Source: Linanthus parryae (taxonomy: Eukaryota; Streptophyta; Magnoliopsida; Ericales; Polemoniaceae). Taken from it: 64,000 bases of DNA. The notes under the pieces were generated by a model. It made no database searches. It was not told where the DNA came from and was given only the letters and a program-made list of their open reading frames with translations. Positions 22,293 to 33,649 of this stretch are shown in pieces. Where the stretch lies: assembly GCA_023055425.1 (NCBI GenBank), contig JALGPY010000003.1, positions 67,068,991-67,132,990 of the forward strand, written 5' to 3'. Position 1 is the stretch's first letter. Every line of letters begins with the position of its first letter. Made by a program: the position numbers and the translations under genes.

Positions 22293-23745
22293 TGCCACTG
22301 CGAGTAGTTATAGCTTTAATGTGTTTAGTTGGAGCGATTGTTCTTGCCGAAAACATTCCAGCTGTCAGCTTGGTGTTTTGGTTGGCAATTTGGCTAATCT
22401 GCATTTCATGCTTTGCAAAGTTGCTTCACATCAACTACTTTACTCTCCAACCAATCAAGATTCTCATTCATTTTTGTTAACAAGCTAAAAATTCAGGAGT
22501 CTTCTGCTGTTGTTGTGGAGCTTGATTATGTACCTGGTATGGAGGATTTGACTTCTGACCGGGTGCATACTAGTTGGACTTTGGTTGACTACGGTTATTT
22601 TGCTGATAAGTGTTTCCCCATTGTTGCTTCCTAGGAGGTCCCATATAATTCATATCTTCAATTCCCAATCATATCCCTCATTCTCATCTGCAATCAGCTG
22701 ACCCATAGTTTTCACATGTGCCACCGGATTCTGAATATTAAATGATGTGGTCATCATAGTCATATGCTAGTTCAGTGTCTCCAACTGGGTAATAACATTA
22801 GATTCTCCACTGAGTCTTCCTAATCGTCAAACATCATATCTCGTAGTCTCTCATTTAGCCACATTGTTTAGTAAAGCCTCAACATGTTGTTCATCCATGC
22901 CCATGAAGTTACCTCCTGCCTGCATGTCAAACTCTTTTGCATGTTCTTTGTCTAATGTTGAGTAAACACAGTGGAAAATCTTATAAAAAGGCTCTCAATG
23001 ATAAGGACATCTGCGCAAGATTTGGCTAAATTTCCTCCACGTATCTCCGAGTGAATCACCATCCAACTGCATAAATTTGAGGATATCAGCCATTAGGTCT
23101 GCGACCTTGGATAGGGGATGATATTTTCTCTGAAATTCAATGCAAATCTCATCCCATGAAGTATACTAACCCTACAGGCCATTCTAGGAGCTATTGTTTG
23201 GCAGCTCCTGCTATATAAAAGCGAAATAACATCATTTTTACTGTCTCCACTGGCACCCTCTGGTCATCCCCTGCAACTCCACTTAATCGGAAATCGTCCC
23301 TTACAGTGTTGGGAAAATCAGAGATAAGGTCAACAAATGTGCATTCGGATCATCCCCTGCAACTCCACTTAATCGGCAATCATTTTGCATCATCTGAATC
23401 ATCGAGCTTCGTAGCTCGAGGTGTGTTGGATTGATGTGTGTGAACACAGTGGCTGACATGTAAGTGGCTTCAGTTGGCCTATACATAGTACACCCATATG
23501 TGAATTATTTTACGAATTATTTCCCTATGACATTGGGTTTTGCACTTTAGTTGAAGGCAATGGTGGTGGAGGAGGGCCAGCGCGATAGGTAGCTAATTGT
23601 ACCCTTAAGTTCTCAGCTTTTTTCTGTGCCCTCCCTTCAGCGGCCATCTCGTCCGCTAAATTCTTGCGGACCCATTCATAATTAGCTCTCTGGGCTGCAT
23701 CTTTTGGAGCTGATTTCCTATGGTCTCTACGTCCTATGCACAAAA
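22293..23745 (-). pseudogene. Element G: decayed Athila-like gag
   Basis: Minus-strand remains of gag with many stops and frameshifts. Recognisable pieces, from the N-terminal side, are a start near 23743 (MCIGRRDHRKSAPKDAAQRANYEWV), the segment SSMIQMMQNDCRLSGVAGDDPNAHLLTL near 23301-23486, an FRFYIAGAAK piece near 23210, and a Gln/Asn-rich C-terminal part near 22500-22640 (GPPRKQQWGNT). The DPNAHL block is typical of Athila-type gag. The text near 22293-22440 aligns by eye with the gag C-terminus of element F (63490-63600), which confirms that E split this element between gag and protease. Confidence 0.72.
23264..23376. repeat. Short direct duplication inside decayed gag
   Basis: A 27-bp segment (TCATCCCCTGCAACTCCACT plus TAATCGG) occurs at 23264-23290 and again at 23350-23376, 86 bp apart, with different sequence between. 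It probably arose by local slippage or repair after the element died. Confidence 0.85.
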
Positions 23746-23817
23746 TTGATTACGGGTCCTCAAGCTGTGGGTACAAGGCTCGTTTTGACTATAAATTTTA
23801 ATTAATTTAAACCAAAT

Positions 23818-23835
23818 TCCCTGGGAACGAGGCCA
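23818..23835 (-). other. Element G degenerate primer-binding site (tRNA-Asp type)
   Basis: The minus strand reads TGGCCTCGTTCCCAGGGA. It matches 14 of 18 positions of TGGCGCCGTTGCCGGGGA, the tRNA-Asp site common in Athila-like elements. It lies about six bases inside the inferred LTR end, as expected for an old mutated site. Confidence 0.5.
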
Positions 23836-23841
23836 AAAGCT

Positions 23842-25174
23842 TGACACATTCATACCACTTGTGTACGGTTTTCAGTTAAGTAATAAAGTGAAAGTAGGAT
23901 TGTCGTACCCAAGAGACTTCGTTAAATTTAGTAATTGCTGATTACCTTGTTGGGTAAAAATTTGTTTTTTGTTTTTCTAAACTAATAATAAAAGGACTAC
24001 TATTAATGATTGCACAATCAATTTCAGACGTGTAAGATGGTTGTGAATACAATTCATAGACAAATATAAGGACTCCTATTTGGATCACTAGGGATACTAT
24101 TGGCACTTATTACGATTTGTATAACGCCAATGCAATTCTCTTATTAAACGAGCAATGTTTAACTAAAACCGAGTTACCAAATCTCTGTTAATCCTAAGAA
24201 TGCATTATGATTAAACTTATACTCAAAACTACCGAATTATCAAATAAGTATACAAGTAGGTGATTGGTCCAATTTTCCGAATAACATTTGTTGAGATATC
24301 ACACAAAAATTAATTAAAATCAATCCAACGAGACATCATTAGTTTGAAAGATGGAATTAAGCACACAGATCAATCATACATCGATTAAGTTCTAAACATG
24401 AATCACGGCATCCAAATACGCAAATCCAATAGACAAACCCTACCTACCAATGAGGGTCCTGATAACACGAGTTTAGTGCAAAATTTTGTGTGATCATGAA
24501 CAAAAACAAAGAAACTAAGAGGAGAAGAGATCAAATGGAGGGTATTAAAAGCTCCAATCACTGCAAATCTCCAATATCGATGTTCCAACCTAGAATAACT
24601 GAAAAACGCAGACTTTTAGGTCAAATAATACCCCACAATACGATAACAAGTCGTAAAATTTCATAAATTACAAAAGCATCCCCAAAATAGCCGACTTGCC
24701 CAGGTGTTTGTACGAACAGTCGACGTATTCGTACGAACGTGTCCCTACTTTCTTCCAGAGATTTCCTTCTTCAGTTCCATCCTTCTATTTTTTCCAAGTC
24801 TCTTTCTTTTTACGAACCATTATAGTGTCCATACAAACACTTCTTCAAATTATCATCTCCTTCATTTCGTATGGTTTTTTCTCCTTTGTTTCATTACCAA
24901 ATAAGTCCCTTGAGCTTTCCGCATTTCCGAAGTTTTTTCCGCTCCACTGCAATTATCCGAGCTCCCGATTCTTGAAATCCACAACACGAAAAGATACTGG
25001 AAGATTAAATGCGACAAAAATATCATAAAGCAACACGGAAAACGCCCAATGTACACATTTACGTTCAAAAGCTCATTTATCAACAAAATTAGACAGCTTA
25101 TGATCATAATGTACCGAAACACACGCAAAACGACAGTGAATCATACAATAATACAACTCTGAACGAAGTTATCA
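23842..25174 (-). repeat. Element G 5' LTR (approximate limits)
   Basis: The inner end is set by the primer-binding-site remnant and by a block shared with the 3' LTR of F (TACGGT, then AAGTAATAAAGTG) close to the TGACA terminus. The outer end, GAAGTTATCA (TGATAACTTC on the minus strand), is chosen by analogy with TGATAGCACC in F. The matching LTR lies outside the window, so the outer boundary is a guess. No coding potential. Confidence 0.4.
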
Positions 25175-25578
25175 ATTCTAGACATAGGTAAACTGACATA
25201 AGATTGTTTTAGATCAAATATATGAAGATTTATATAGAGAATCAATGAAAAACTATATCAGAAATACCTGGATTGATCCTACAAGAGTTTTCAACAATTT
25301 TTATGAAGAACTAAAGATGAGGGAAGCAGAAGCATCGCTACAGGGAGAAAGGAGGTCCAACCCTCGACCAGAGAAGCTGAATCGTCGGCCTAGGAGGCTC
25401 CCGAGCTAATGGCCAAACCTCTGAAGAGCTCTCTCTCTCATGTGTATGAGTGGCTGACCTAATGCATCTAGTTTTCTGGCTAATTTCAGCTTTCACCTTA
25501 ATTTTCTCTCAACTCTAGCTCTTTATTTATTGAAGAGATTACTTGATTTCAAAGCAAGAGAGTTATAGAGAAAAACAA
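25175..25578. other. Unassigned non-coding sequence
   Basis: A/T-rich, with a short CT repeat near 25428. I see no gene or element boundary except the Mutator-like end at 25579. Confidence 0.4.
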
Positions 25579-25680
25579 GGGTTAATCGCAAAACACCCCA
25601 TGTGGTTACAGCTTTGTGCGAAAAGCCTCCATCTGGTTCCAAATGATGCAAAATACCACCATGTGGTTTGGTTTTTGTGC
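25579..25680 (+). repeat. Left TIR of the Mutator-like element
   Basis: Starts GGGTTAATCGC and pairs with the reverse complement of 27057-27156. Confidence 0.65.
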
Positions 25681-26311
25681 GTTCCGTTAAAACTAACGGA
25701 ATCCGTCAAAATCGGGTTTAAAATGACATACATACCCTCATTGGTAAAAGTATTGCCATAAAATACACCATATAAAATATCTAAATAAATAAATGGAAAT
25801 ATATAAAAGAGAAAAATTGATCGTGCAGATGAAGAACATGAAGTTAAAGAGCTCTGTCGCGTCGCTGCCTACACCCCCGCCCCTGCGCTGCCTACACCTA
25901 GTCTCTGCGCCGCCTATGTTGCGGACTCTGCCGCCTTTGTTGCGGCCCAATAACTAGTCTGCTAGGAGAACCAGAATTGGTCCTCCTACAGCCCACATCT
26001 GGAACCCTTAACCCAGAAGAATCTCCCATAAGTCCTCTTCAACCAATAGTTTCACCAAATCAACACAACGTAACCTTCACTAACCACTGAATAGAACCCT
26101 TTTGTTTTATCCTCAATCAATCAGACAATGAGTCCACCAAACCCCTATTCCCGATAAAACTTCCAATTCGCACCCAAGAACAAACCTTGGGCACAACAAC
26201 AGTCTCGAGAGGGAAATAGGAAGTAGAGAGTGATGTCGCCCCCGGAAGAAGCGAAGAGCAAGTCTGCGACTACGTCGCCGCCGCCATGGAAGGATGGAGA
26301 CGACAACGCCG

Positions 26312-26780
26312 TGTGATGAACCCATGAGTAGAAGTCACCCCTAAAAACCGGTTGATAAGGGGAGGGTGCTCATGAGTCCATATACCACATGCTAATCCCA
26401 TAACTAGCCGAAGTGGGACAAGACCACACCTACAGAATCATGACAAGCCACCACGCTCTGCTACCGACGTCCTCGACGGCATTCACTCTAGGTAGCTTTC
26501 ACTCTGGCGGTCTCTTGCCCCAGGTAGCCCTCTCCTAGGAAGCCCTTTCTGAGAATACCAGCCGCGAAGCCGCAGCCGTCCGATCCCATACTCGCCCAGC
26601 TGCGTCCGGTCCCATACGTGGCGTAGTAGATGGATCTGATACCAGATGTGATGAACCCATGAGTAGAAGTCACCCCTAAAAACCGGTTGATAAGGGGAGG
26701 GTGCTCATGAGTCCATATACCACATGCTAATCCCATAAATAGCCGATGTGGGACAAGCCCACACCTCTAGAATCATGACA
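26312..26780 (-). mobile_element. TRIM (terminal-repeat retrotransposon in miniature), complete
   Basis: Two 134-bp direct repeats (26312-26445 and 26647-26780) start TGTGATGAACCC and end AATCATGACA in plus orientation. They enclose a 201-bp interior. The minus strand has the primer-binding site TGGTATCAGATCC at 26632-26644, two bases inside the 5' LTR. A perfect CGCCG duplication flanks the element (26307-26311 and 26781-26785). There is no coding capacity, as is normal for TRIMs, which must be copied by enzymes of other elements. The two LTRs differ at only a few positions. Confidence 0.92.
26632..26644 (-). other. TRIM primer-binding site (tRNA-iMet type)
   Basis: TGGTATCAGATCC on the minus strand, one base different from the E site in the shared part. 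Confidence 0.85.
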
Positions 26781-27056
26781 CGCCGCCGCCGACGGAGAAA
26801 GACGACGACCTAGCCGGTTCGATCTCAATGTCGCACAAATAGAGTTAGAGTAGGTTTGATTGTGTTTGTCTTCTTGAAGTTTTATTGGTTAGGAGTAAGA
26901 AGTAAAGGAAAAAGGGAGTAGAAAGTTGAGAGAATGAGAGAAATTCCACTGTTGGAGGGAGAGAGCTGTGAGAAAAATGATTTGGTAAGGTCGTAAGGCT
27001 ATATATGGAGGGGTACTTACGTCCCTTGATTGTAACTAACATAAATTTACCCCCTT

Positions 27057-27156
27057 ACCGAACCAAAATGAAACCACTTGTTTTGCAACATTTGAAACTC
27101 GATGGGGGGTATTTCGCACAAACCCTAACCACATCGGGGTAAAATGCAATTAACCC
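27057..27156 (-). repeat. Right TIR of the Mutator-like element
   Basis: Ends GCAATTAACCC and mirrors the left end. Confidence 0.65.
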
Positions 27157-28288
27157 AAAAATTAATTAAAAATTCAGACTTATAGAAATTGATTTAAAGT
27201 TCAGCTCTTTTTTAGAGAATAATTAATTAAAAATAAAAGAGCTTTACTTATAAAGAAATCTATTTTCCATAAAAATAAGTTTCATTCTCAATTTCTAATT
27301 TTAAATTAAGTTATTAATAAAAAAGAAATAATCATTTTAAAAAATCAATTTAATTACTTAGAATGTAAATTAAGCTTTCAGGAATTCTTCTTTAACATTT
27401 ATGAAAAGATTCTTAATCAACATAAATCCAATCTCCATAAAAATAATTTTGGAGAAAGTGTAATAGCAAGTACAATTTAAGGTCGAAAATCAGTAGGCAG
27501 GAAATCAAATATGGGCGAATTTATTTAGGTGATAATCATGCTATATTTTCTTTTGATTTATACTGAAACACTTCCAATTAACATTAAATAGAAAACTGAT
27601 TAAGTTTATAAAAGAGTTTTAATAGTAAAATACATCTTCTTCTGATCATTATTATTAAATATATTGTTCTAATAAAATATGTATTTTATTTCTAATTAAA
27701 CTCTCTTTACTTGGAAGATAAGGAATACAATCCTAAAGAATATCTAAGAAGAATAACTGACTAACTAAAACGGCCAAAAGAGCTATATAGAAGAGCATGG
27801 AGTCTGAAAACCCTAGTCTAGACGCCCTAGAGCTGCGAACGGCCACCTAGGGACCCGTGCATTCCCTAGGCACACCAAATAGAGGTTTGGCTGCTCAGTG
27901 GTCCTTTTTCTCTTTTCGAATGTTGACAGTTTAGTCCAAAGACACATGGATTGATGCAATAGGAATAATCCTAGACCTAAGAATGACTCGGAAACTTCTA
28001 GGTAAGTACCTGAAATCCAAGGATCACATAACTGATGATATCTAATGAATTCTGGCTAGAATAGATTCAAGGAGTTTGAATTGCCCGCCAGAGCATATGC
28101 TAGCATTACATAATATCTAAATAAATAGACTCAGATCATTTACAATAATCCTATAAAATGCAATACCTGATATGAGTTATTTTATTCATGAATTATCAAG
28201 CACTAAGAAACAGTACAGAATCCCATATTGAACACATTCTGACTCATCCTGTTTCATCTTCGGTTTCAAACTACTAAAGTTTATTAAC
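27157..28288. other. Unassigned A/T-rich sequence
   Basis: No coding region, repeat or element end is visible between the Mutator-like element and the LTR of element B. Confidence 0.45.
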
Positions 28289-28916
28289 TGTAGATAGTGC
28301 ATTCTGAGCAGATCAACCACTGTCCACTTGGCAGTCATCTAGCACATCTATTGGTACTCCGTATACACCCTATCATACCTCTATATGCAAGCTTATCCAC
28401 ATGGGGGCTGTGAGACAGGTTCACCCGCGATACTAACCACGGGAGTTGTAGGGACTTAGTGGCTTGAAAGCTAGAGCAAGGAACGTCGCGCGAGAGCAAC
28501 AACTACGCTCGCGCGCAACATTTGGTTACTGACTGAGGGATTTAATGCCTACGTATCCCACAAATGCGGTCGATCTCATAACGGTCCTCAACTTATGCTG
28601 ATGAGTGTATAATGTGATCTATATATACTGTGGAACGTGCCGTTACGAGGCTAACATTAAGCCGCCATTTACGGGCACATTAACCCCTCATAACGGTCAC
28701 TTCCCCACTATATATAGGAACGTTAGCTTTCTATGGCAACTTCTGGAATCTCTTAGCTAAATGTTACACTGTCTCTCTTTCATGAACATTTAGCAAGTGC
28801 TTACTATTTACCCTACGCCATCCCTAAATCTCTCTGTGCTATCTTCTTCTTGTTCTTTTTCTTATCCCCTGTTGGAGGTGTACACTTTATCTCTTCCCAG
28901 GATTTCCTTGTACACA
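28289..28916 (+). repeat. Element B 5' LTR (628 bp)
   Basis: Begins TGTAGATAGTGCATTCTGAG and ends CTTGTACACA. It shares blocks with the A and C LTRs (CATGTGGGGGCT, GTAGGGACTTAGTGG) but is much more diverged from them than A is from C. A TATATATA box lies at 28709-28716. The flanking TTAAC on the left has no partner in the window. Confidence 0.85.
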
Positions 28917-28918
28917 TT

Positions 28919-28936
28919 TGGTGAACCCGACGTGAA
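28919..28936 (+). other. Element B primer-binding site (tRNA-Trp)
   Basis: TGGTGAACCCGACGTGAA, two bases after the LTR. It is the exact complement of the plant tRNA-Trp 3' end including CCA, as I know that tRNA. Confidence 0.82.
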
Positions 28937-28967
28937 CCCATTCAATCTTTTCCAGGTTTTTGTAATC

Positions 28968-31044
28968 ATGTCTCATGATACCAAACCCCGTGAAGGAACT
29001 CAGTATCCTGCAAGAGATGATGTCTTAAGAGATGATAACCTCACAAACAACACCAATGTCCAGACCCAGACGGTTATAGGAGGCAACCCTTCTTTGGAGA
29101 CGTTGAATGCCACAATTCAGAGCCAAGCCAGAGCTATGCAGGCTCAATCTGTCCAGATAGCTCAAATCATGGCTATTCTAGGAGGGCTTGCACAAAGTGC
29201 TACCCATGGAGCTTTGGTTCCACCTGGATCTGCTTTCGCACCCCCGACACACAAAGCTGCACCACCAAACTCCCAGGAATCTCTGTGTAATGGGCCCATG
29301 CCCCAGCCACGGTCATCCTAAGAATCTCCCCTTGTGCCGAGTTATCAGCAGAGCACACATCTGCGAGAAAACTATCTTCATACCCTGTGTTTCCATCGTA
29401 TGCGACTGGGGTCCAGGGTAGTTACGCACCTCCCCCTCCCTATGATCCTAGAAAGCCTTACATCTCTCGGCTTGCTGCAACCCCATCATCTACATCCGGA
29501 GGGGGCGCGCCAACCAGTGTGACAGCTTTAGAGCAGCGTTTGGACAACTTCGTGACCAACCAATGTTTTGCAGACACTATCATCCCCAAGGTCGATAATA
29601 CACCTCCAATTCCTAAGGAGATCTACATGATGCCTAACCCTGCTGGATACAAGGCACCAAAATGGGAAAAGTTCGACGAGGTTAGCGGAAATGCGCATGA
29701 ACATGTCATGCGTTTTGTTGATTTGATGGGTCCAAACGGAGCTGATACGCGCTTGCTGATGCGCGAATTTCCCATATCCCTGGGGACTGTCGCGTACAAG
29801 TGGTATAGAACCCTCGAGGCTGGTTTTATCAAAACCTGGGAAGACATGGTAAAGAAGTTTTACACCAAGTTCTTCCAGGTCGAGGAAAAGGTCACAACCA
29901 TACATCTCTCCACTATGCACCAGAAGCACGATGAAGAGGGGCTCACATTCATCAAAAAGTTCGAAACCAAGTCATTGGAGTGCGTCGGCGAAGTGCCTGA
30001 AAGTCGCCTTGTGGAGATCTGTCCCCAGGGCATACGCGATGATTACAAAGGTATGCTAATCAAGCTGAACATGCCTACGTTTTCCAAGTTGATTGACTGC
30101 ACCAGGAACATCGAGCCATAGGTGGAGAAGCAGAAGAAGAGATATCCGAACGATCGCGCGCCAACATGCTCCAACTTCAGGATTGGGAGGTTCAACTACA
30201 AAAGAGGACGTGAGCATAATGTTAGCTCGGTTTCTGCTCCAAAACAACCTCGAGGTCCACCAAAGGAGCCACCTCCACTACCATGCTCGATCGCAGAGGC
30301 CACAGACTTATGCAAGCGGTGGAGGAAAGATGGGGTCCTGCCCGCATTGGAGCACAAACCTTCTGGAGAGCAACTGCGAGACCCGAGGTGGTGAAAATGC
30401 CATGGTCAAGTCATGCACTCAACCAAAGAGTGCAGGAAGTTGAGATGGCTGGAAGATAGAAAAATCATGGGAAGGCAATTGGAAATCGATGAACCAAAAG
30501 ATGTGCGCAACAATCCACTTCCCTCTCACTCACAACAGGAGCCCAAGGGAAAGGAGATAGCGATGATATCCATCTGCGATAATGAGGAGGTCGCATAAGA
30601 AGATATCCCAATTATAGCCAAAATCTGCGAAGATGAGGATTAATCCTTGGACACAGAAGACTCTCGAGCTGGGCGAATGAAGGGCTCAGAGAAGTTTGAG
30701 AAGTTCTTCGATGAAATGAAATTTTCCAGCAAGTGCCGATAGGAGATGACAAAGGAGATTCTAAGAGTGGCTGGAGATTTTGGAGAGGAACTGTTGGTTT
30801 CCAATGAAGAGGTTGTCAGGGCCACACGATCAACCGGCTTATAAATGACCTTCACGCAATCAGATAAGAAGACAGATTCCAACCACCAAAGACAACTGTA
30901 TGTGACAGCAGTAGTCAATGGCGTTGAGTTCAAGAGAGCTTTCATTGATGGAGGAGCTGCAGTGAGTGTGATACCACTCAGTACTCTTGGGTTGGCAGGA
31001 ATCTCGGAGAGCAAGATTATCAAGCGGCCATCGCATTTGATGGG
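28968..31044 (+). pseudogene. Element B gag and N-terminal protease
   Basis: The ATG at 28968 gives MSHDTKPREGTQYPARDD. A frameshift near 29320-29390 is followed by one continuous phase from 29387 to the C insertion. Gag core: NPAGYKAPKWEKFDEVSGNAHEH and LMREFPISLGTVAYKWYRTL. Further on come FRIGRFNYKRGRE and NNPLPSHSQQEPKGKEIAMI, and the protease YVTAVVNGVEFKRAFIDGGAAVSVI with the active-site variant DGG. In-frame stops lie at 30119, 30392, 30596, 30641, 30740 and 30842. The frame breaks at ATGGG (31040-31044) where C inserted and resumes at 54300. Confidence 0.88.
31040..31044. repeat. Target-site duplication of element C, left copy
   Basis: ATGGG abuts the TGTGCAC end of the left LTR of C. 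The identical copy at 54295-54299 abuts the right LTR. It interrupts the B protease codons for Met-Gly. Confidence 0.93.
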
Positions 31045-31666
31045 TGTGCACAAGAGAATCCGGCAGGGGGAACTCTGTGTACACCAAGAGCAGAGGATCA
31101 GAAATGGCACAGGAAGAGTTGGGTTGTGTGTAGGGAGAGAGTAAAGCAGTAGTAATGTCTGAGAGAGAGAGACAGGGGTTTGGCAGAGCTTCCGCGTATG
31201 TCTGGTGTGTCCTCCTTTTGTATGGAAGGGTTAACGTCCTATATATAACGGAGAATGTGACCGTTGCAGTGTGGTTAATGCGACCATCAATGGCGGCTTA
31301 ATTAGCTTAACCACAACCGCACGTTCGTCCGCGTATATAGGGACCGTTACAGCACGTTATGCGCGAATACCGGAACCGTTATGGGGTTGACCGGGTTTGA
31401 CCGGGTTTATGGAGCTCGTGCCCTAAATCTCTCAAAAGCAGTTACTAAAGGTCGCGCACGGGCTTGGCTCGCACGCGAAAGGACTTACTCTAGCCTCCAA
31501 ACCACTAAGTCCCTACAAGTCCCATGCAGTGGTATGCGAGGGCCCTGTCTCGTAGCCCCCACATGGATCAGCGCGGCTGGTGATCCAGTGTATGTGGAGC
31601 ACAATATGGTGTGCTAGATGATTGCCACGTGGCCAAGATTTGTCTGCTCAGAAATCACTGTCTACA
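31045..31666 (-). repeat. Element C 3' LTR (622 bp)
   Basis: Plus orientation: TGTGCACAAGAGAATCCGGC to AAATCACTGTCTACA. It matches 53666-54294 closely. It has one repeat fewer in the GACCGGGTTT tandem near 31388-31410 than the other LTR. A TATATATA box is at 31240-31247. Confidence 0.93.
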
Positions 31667-31682
31667 TTAGCCCCCTTTCTGC
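31667..31682 (-). other. Element C polypurine tract
   Basis: The minus strand reads AGAAAGGGGGCTAA directly before the 3' LTR. Confidence 0.75.
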
Positions 31683-31841
31683 GCGTGAAGACTCACAGCC
31701 GGATATGCTTCCATGCGCAGGAACCAACGTGCGCGTCGCCGCCACGCACCAATTCAAATGTATGCAGGTTCAGCCCCCGTGCGTGCCATTATGACCTAAA
31801 ACCCCTAGAGTCGTGCCGTCTGGCCTTTAGGGTTTTAGGCG

Positions 31842-31938
31842 TGACGTCAGCTTATCCTGTGATTGCGCGATTCGACGGTGACGGTTGCGATTCGACGGCT
31901 GAAAGGACGCAACCCTTCATTGTTTTTGGATAAATACT
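31842..31938 (+). promoter_or_regulatory. Putative promoter of the antisense PMD gene
   Basis: A perfect TGACGTCA palindrome (31842-31849, a bZIP/TGA-factor type site) is followed about 80 bp later by the TATA-like GATAAATACT (31929-31938). Both lie between the 3' LTR and the antisense gene on its coding strand, about 490 bp before its ATG. A second palindrome plus TATA pair lies at 45404-45461. Function is inferred from motif and position only. Confidence 0.45.
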
Positions 31939-32347
31939 CTGTACTCTCCATTGTTGCAAAGCATCACTTCTTTTCTCTTAAAGTGAATGATACCCGGAAG
32001 CCTTCAAGAGCAGATTCAGATAATCAATCACCAGTTCTCTCTTGTCAATCGTCTTCTTCGATTGTACGCATCCAAGCAAGTTTTACCAAAACAAGGTTGG
32101 CCTTGTTCAATTGCGTTTAATATACTGATATATGCTTTGAACTGCGCTGGATCTGCAAACCCGTAACATATTATCCACTGGAAACTTATGAAGAAGCTCT
32201 CGATCTTTGAATCCAATTTTGATTTAATCCCCAGATGATAAGGATCTTGAATATAGGGTTTCAGAAATCCCTGATAATGCAAACGATTCCAATCTCTAAT
32301 TTTGAAGATTGCCACTGGACTGTTCATCTTTCTTCCAATAGATCCTC

Positions 32348-32424
32348 GTATGCTTTGAACTGAATCTTGAAATTTAAACTAAAGTGTGAATATTTCTCCC
32401 CCCTTTTTTCTTGCTTTTCCGCAG
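32348..32424 (+). other. Candidate 5'-UTR intron of the antisense gene
   Basis: GTATGC at 32348 and a strong polypyrimidine tract ending TTTTCCGCAG at 32424, two bases before the ATG. At 77 bp it matches the 75-83 bp size of the coding introns, and its CGCAG acceptor matches several of them. The donor is less certain than the acceptor. Confidence 0.5.
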
Positions 32425-32426
32425 GA

Positions 32427-33649
32427 ATGGCAAAGACAAAAGGAACCAAACCCATTAAGGAAGTCGAAGAAATACCTGATCTTCCCCGGGCTTTATGGCG
32501 AAAAGCCCCCTATCTGGGTGGCAAAGACTTCTACCATGCTAGGGTTAAGGCGAAGAAACTGCCAATCCCTGTCCCCGGTGAAGGATTGCAAACGTTAACC
32601 CCTCCAGTTAACTCGGCCCTACTCGAATTGATCGATTCCAAAGATGTGGTTCGATTGGGAGTCGAAAATGGGTATTTCCCGTATACTGCGATTTCCACCC
32701 AAGCTTTTGTTCAGAAATTGGACTTCATGGATGAGTGGATTGACCATGTATTGACTCATCACGCCATGACTCTAAACAATGCTGGCGTATACTTCGCAGT
32801 TCGTGCTATGAAGGGTGCTGCCGTGAAGCTGGACCAGTCCATGCTTCTAAACCTTCTTTCTCGCTACTCGCCTGCGACTCACACATTCCATTTTGCTGAG
32901 TTCGAGGCTGCTCCCACGCTCGAAGATGTGCATATGCTGTATGATCTGTCTCCCATGGGCGAGGTGGATCCTTTGAGTCCCTTGAGGACAGATGCGGAGA
33001 TCGCTTTGTACAAGCAGATGGAAGAATGCTTGTCAGAAGTGAAGAAAATTTCCACCCGGTGGACTACTACAGAAGTCCTTCCTGACTGGCAGTTGGTTGA
33101 CACATCTGCGAAGAACACTTGGAGCAAGTGGGTGCAATACTTTTTCCGTGATTATGCGAACAGCAGCATCACCAAGAAGCTTCTGAGTCAAAACCCGAAG
33201 GCTAAGAACTATGTGAATGGCAAGGGTTATCACTTGACCCTATGCGCCTTCCTCTTTGCCTGGTTGTCGAGGTACTTAATCGACGGCCACCCACATGATG
33301 GGGTCTTCTATCATGTTCTGCCTCTTGCTGTGAAATTGGCCCTCGGTCAGAAAGTCGCACTTGGACCCTTAGTCTTGGGCACGCTGTACTACAGGTTGGA
33401 TCAGCTGGTCGTGGCAATGAAGGAATCGTGTGGCCGCCTCGACGTACTGGCTTACATTAACATTGCTTTTTTGACAATGTGGGTCTTCGAGCAATGGCCC
33501 TCTTATACCCCAGTCGCTTCTAAGCCCAGCAAATGGTGTCCCCCAGGTGCGGAGGAGGAGCGTAATAGCGGCAGGGCTGCGAGATGGTTCGGAACTAACT
33601 TTCCCAAGTACGTTTGGAGCCTGATATGCGACAATCGGGAAGAGTTTAT
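32427..33649 (+). pseudogene. Antisense gene exon 1, first part (PMD domain)
   Basis: 407 codons open from MAKTKGTKPIKEVEEIPD. The PMD hallmark is clear at residues about 140-175: LLNLLSRYSPATHTFHF, then a segment ending TLEDVHMLYDLSPMGEVDP. Later helical segments (HVLPLAVKLALGQKVALGP, LAYINIAFLTMWVFEQW) also fit the PMD fold. No stop codon occurs in this part. It ends at GAA GAG TTT AT, where copia D2 inserted. Confidence 0.85.
33645..33649. repeat. Target-site duplication of element D2, left copy
   Basis: TTTAT beside the TGTAGGG end. The partner TTTAT at 42156-42160 follows CCAACA. Confidence 0.93.

Larger units (their letters stand above)
25579..27156. mobile_element. Mutator-like TIR DNA element, non-autonomous
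   Basis: The ends form a terminal inverted repeat. The left begins GGGTTAATCGCAAAACACCC and the right, reverse-complemented, begins GGGTTAATTGCATTTTACCC. Both continue with TGTGGTTA, TTTGTGCGAAA and CAAATG.TGCAAAA over about 90-100 bp at roughly 70 percent identity by eye. Long TIRs of this text type are common in plant Mutator-like elements. The 9-bp flanks (GAAAAACAA and AAAAATTAA) match imperfectly, so the duplication is unproven. No transposase is encoded. The interior has a C/G-rich segment (about 25855-26300 and 26781-26820) unlike the A/T-rich surroundings, possibly a captured gene piece, and hosts the TRIM at 26312-26780. Confidence 0.65.

Noticed and set aside
24696..25028. Possible small host gene (110 codons, Phe/Ser-rich)
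   Set aside because: No domain, biased composition, and it lies inside the inferred LTR of element G.
25570..27165. Perfect 9-bp target duplication for the Mutator-like element
   Set aside because: GAAAAACAA and AAAAATTAA match at only six of nine positions in an A-rich context, so I do not claim it.
31045..31666. Solo LTR at 31045
   Set aside because: The ATGGG duplication and the partner LTR at 53666-54294 show it is the 3' LTR of the complete element C.
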